Below the pieces are notes generated by a model. That model was not told the DNA's origin. It ran no database searches and saw only the letters and a list, made by a program, of their open reading frames with translations. Below, in pieces: positions 61,226 to 64,000 of a DNA stretch of 64,000 nucleotides. This stretch comes from Physcomitrium patens. Lineage: Eukaryota; Streptophyta; Bryopsida; Funariales; Funariaceae. Position 1 is the stretch's first letter. Every line of letters starts with the position of its first letter. Position numbers and translations under genes: made by a program. Location: contig NC_037263.1 in NCBI RefSeq assembly GCF_000002425.4, positions 8,817,673 through 8,881,672 on the forward strand, read 5' to 3'.

Positions 61226-63059
61226 TGTCGTGATGTAATATGATTAATAGGTGAAAGAGTGTGGAGATTATTATAATTTAAGAGATCTTAGTTCAAAGTA
61301 TTAGAACAAATTATCTTAGAAATATAGTTAATAGCCAAAGGGGTAGAAAAATTAAAAGGTATCGATGCTACCTTTTAGAAAGGTGACTTCTACTTACTTT
61401 GTAGTACCATAAGTAAGGAAAATCAAAGTAGATTGGGAAAATAAATGATATAGGAATCTTTAAAAGAAAGTTAAGAGTAAATTCTAAAAACAAAAATTAC
61501 TTAAAAAAACTAGATATTGATACCCGGAGAGGGCCGGTTATGAACCAAGGTCGAAATCAGACCCTAAGGCACAAAACCGAGTCTTGACGACGACTCCTAG
61601 ACTCTTTGGCAGATCGGAAAGTGGGATTGGAGAGAAGGTTCGATAGGGTTTCTATGGGCATTTGATTTGGGTGATTTGGAGTCGATATGAATTTGTAAGA
61701 GCTTTACAAAGTTGAGTTTTTTTTTGGATGACTTGGGTTTTATGAAATAAAATAGGGTTTATTTTTTGAGTGATTTCGAGAGTTTTGTTGCAGATCTATG
61801 GTTGAATTTTTTTTGGTTCATGGTTATAGTTGTGTTGAATACATGTTGTGAATTTGAGCTTGATCTAACTGTTGAACTGAGAGGTATTGAGGTTTAAGTG
61901 AGTCAAGGTCTTAGAAAGTAGAATTTTAGGTCGAGTGAGGGTTTTTAAGTTTTTATGCAATCTACTAGTTGGATTGGAGTAAACTTATGTGAGAGGATAT
62001 TAGACTTATTTTCCTATATCCATGAGAGATTTGAAACCAATCGAACGGCTCAAAAAAGAGAAATTGGCTCTGGAAGGTTGGCAACAAGATTGGAGAAGGA
62101 GGCCAGCTAACACCCGAACACATTTTTGAGGTTTTCATCAATTTGTTAACTCCGATCCTTTTCAAATTTTTTTGCTTATTTTGAACTTGGTTTTTAAGAA
62201 GTGTGCAAATTTTGAATTGAGATCAACGGTTTATTCATTAGATATTGAGGTTTAAATCTGTCGTAGGAATTACTAGGATTTGGATTAGGGTTTGGCTAGG
62301 GTTCGGTTTAGGGTTTGGATTAGGATTTGGATTAGGATTTAGGGTTTGATTAGAGTTTGGCTAGGGTTCATTTTAGGATTTGGATTAGGATTTGGATTAG
62401 GGTTTGGTTAGGATTTGATTTGAGATTTGGATTAGGGTAGGGATTAAAGTTTGGTTAGGATTTGATTTAAGGTTTGGTTTAGGGTTTAGGATTTGGATTA
62501 GAGTTTAGGATTGAATTAGGATTTGGATTAGGATTTGGATTAGGGTTTAGAATTTGGTTAGGATTTGATTTAGGGTTTGAATTAGGATTTGGTTAGGATT
62601 TGATTTAAGGTTTGGTTTAAGATTTAGGGTTGGATTAGGGTTTGGTTTAGGGTTTGATTTAGGATTTGATTTAGGGTCTAGGATTTGGAATAGGGTTTAA
62701 TTTAAGAACTGTTTAGGATTTGACTTAGGATTTAGGAATTATTAAGGTTTAAGATTTTATTAGATTTGGTCTAAAGTTGAGTGAAATTCAATAGGGTTTT
62801 AACTAGAATTAAATTAAGGTTGAATTGACATATATTTGAGTAAAATTTGTGATCATTCTAATATTTCTTTAAGAATTTTATTATTTGTTTGAAATTTCTT
62901 TGAGTTATTTTGAATTTGATTACGTTTGTTTATCATTATTATAGTCTAATTAGAGCATTTTTAGTATTCTATCTAGGATTTTGTTATCGCAATTTCTATT
63001 CTTCTTTCTACAACCAGGTGCCTGGAGTATTCTCAAGCAAGACTTCATACATTACGACA
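61226..63059 (+). repeat. S-type solo LTR (S1) with TSD CCGG
   Basis: 1,834 bp, starting TGTCGTGATGTAATATG and ending TACATTACGACA. The ends are a 13-base near-perfect inverted repeat. CCGG is duplicated (61222-61225 and 63060-63063), and the homologous uninterrupted site in element G (near 24372) has a single CCGG. No ORF of note. It contains a TTTAGGG-like repeat block and is the best-preserved S copy. Weathered copies are S2, S3 and S4. Confidence 0.85.
62266..62720 (+). repeat. Telomere-like TTTAGGG/GGATTTGG repeat block in S1
   Basis: About 450 bases of degenerate repeats mixing TTTAGGGTTTGG, GGATTAGGGTTTGG and GGATTTGATT. They are close to the plant telomere unit TTTAGGG but irregular in phase. 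The weathered counterpart is in S3 (46795-47040). Confidence 0.8.
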
Positions 63060-63173
63060 CCGGTTTAGCGTTCTGCTCTAAAATGATATGATGCTCACAG
63101 ACTTACCGGAAATATCTTTTAAATCATCATAAGTCCAAGCAAAAGCAGATTTATGATGCAAGAAAAATTCGAT
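63060..63173 (-). pseudogene. Element H RT N-terminal piece
   Basis: Continues the RT N-terminus and the linker from protease, with the minus strand matching G 24250-24380. It is separated from the rest of RT by S1. Confidence 0.65.
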
Positions 63174-63947
63174 CTAACCGGTCAACTCTTGTTCTTTAAT
63201 ACCTTTATAGACCTTAATTGTCCGAAGTTCTACTGTGGTCGCCAAGTTGATAGTTTGATATAAAGGTACAACGGTGATGTTCTGTTTCAATTCTCGCGCT
63301 GATTTAAAGTCAGTCGTTAAATTCGACATGTATAAAGTACTAAATCCTATATCCAGGGCACTAAAATGGTGCACATCATACTTGGTCATCCAATCAGTAC
63401 TAACATAATCCAAGTTTTCCGAGTCTGTCAGGTATATCAAGTACTCCCCCAGACCTCCACATTGGTATACTACTCCAGGGTGTAGTGCTGCCTCCATGGG
63501 CACCTCCGTAATTGGTGCTACTGCGTCGTCATCATAGCTAAGCTCATCGTTTGACGTTAATTCAGATGCTGTCAATTGAGACTCTCCGTGATAGTGTACT
63601 GGGTACATTTGTAATACCATTTTGTCTTCGCCCTTGCCAATTGTCAAAGTATCCCGACCCCAATCATTCTTGGCCTTTGTTTGATAAAGCCATGATCATC
63701 CCAATAAAATTGGATATGATAAAGTCAAACATTGTAACCGAAAGATGATATAGTCGATTTCATATGCAATATCGACAATCATAGTTTGAACACTCCGTAA
63801 GATATCTATTGGTTTAACCCGGCTATGATCTGCCATCCGTAATACCAATGTCATGGGTATTAAGTGTTCCAAATCTAAAGCATCCATTGTATCAGCGTTC
63901 ATTAAATTGACACTGGAACCACCATCTACCTGAATACCCAAGATCAT
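63174..63947 (-). pseudogene. Element H aspartic protease region
   Basis: 63696-63947 carries ILGIQVDGGSSVNLMNADTMD, in which DGG stands where G has DSG, then LVLRMADHSRVKPID and LSYPILLG, the retropepsin fold. 63174-63647 is the acidic linker to RT (ELTSNDELSYDDDAVAPITE). It is collinear with G 23480-24250. The remaining 53 bases (63948-64000) continue toward gag. Confidence 0.75.
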
Positions 63948-64000
63948 TACACCATCAATCGAAACATCGATGGTTGGTGCACCTGCTCAGGGTTCAAAAT

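Larger units (their letters stand above)
55788..64000 (-). mobile_element. Element H: Athila/Tat-like Ty3/gypsy, runs off right edge
   Basis: On the minus strand it carries protease, RT, RNase H, integrase, a third ORF, a polypurine tract and a 3' LTR (55788-56550). This is the same family as G, and H keeps the RT, RNase H and integrase parts that G does not show. gag and the 5' LTR lie beyond position 64000. It is inserted in fossil M, and a 1.83-kb S-type LTR (61226-63059) is inserted in its RT. Base composition is balanced. It is broken, with perhaps ten or more breaks besides the insertion. Confidence 0.88.

Noticed and set aside
62266-62720. A true chromosome end or interstitial telomere
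   Set aside because: The repeats are irregular and enclosed in an LTR with a target duplication, and a weathered copy occurs at 46.8 kb, so they moved with the LTR.

Overview
This window looks like repeat-rich intergenic DNA from a land plant, probably not a flowering plant (a bryophyte, lycophyte or fern fits). Three things point that way. There is a plant-type Ty1/copia element. There is a Ty3/gypsy group whose 5' LTR is followed by the TGGCGCCG primer-binding motif known from plant Athila/Tat elements. LTR segments carry TTTAGGG/CCCTAAA-like repeats, which resemble the plant telomere unit. The taxon is inferred, not proven. I found no convincing host gene, tRNA, rRNA, CRISPR array or bacterial feature. 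Almost every stretch can be assigned to an LTR retrotransposon, and all of them are fossils.

Four lineages recur. Family A is a Ty3/gypsy group with an unusual protease-RT linker. Family G is an Athila/Tat-like Ty3/gypsy with an extra third ORF after integrase. Family K is a chromovirus-like Ty3/gypsy with a ~560-bp LTR. Family C is a Ty1/copia with a 312-377-bp LTR. Three LTR groups, named S, T and R here, occur mostly as solo copies.

Layout: 1-6680 is a minus-strand family A element that runs off the left edge. It sits in the RT of a minus-strand copia (6681-10322). 10323-16033 holds two family K remnants, an old family G remnant and a solo copia LTR. 16034-28137 is a copia element with both LTRs and a matching target-site duplication (TSD). 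It carries a solo K LTR and a 6.3-kb family G element, each with its own TSD. 28138-55787 is a very AT-rich graveyard of family A and K copies interrupted by R, S and T LTRs. 55788-64000 is a better-preserved minus-strand family G element that runs off the right edge and carries a 1.83-kb solo LTR (S1).

The nesting gives relative ages. K2 is older than the copia element C1, and C1 is older than G and the solo K LTR inside it. M is older than H, and H is older than S1. N is older than its two R insertions. The central graveyard differs from fresher copies mainly by C-to-T and G-to-A changes, which suggests long exposure to cytosine methylation. I found no new functional system. The most distinctive observations are the CCGG target preference of the S/T LTRs, the long perfect inverted repeat at the family A LTR, telomere-like repeats carried inside LTRs, and the third ORF of family G.
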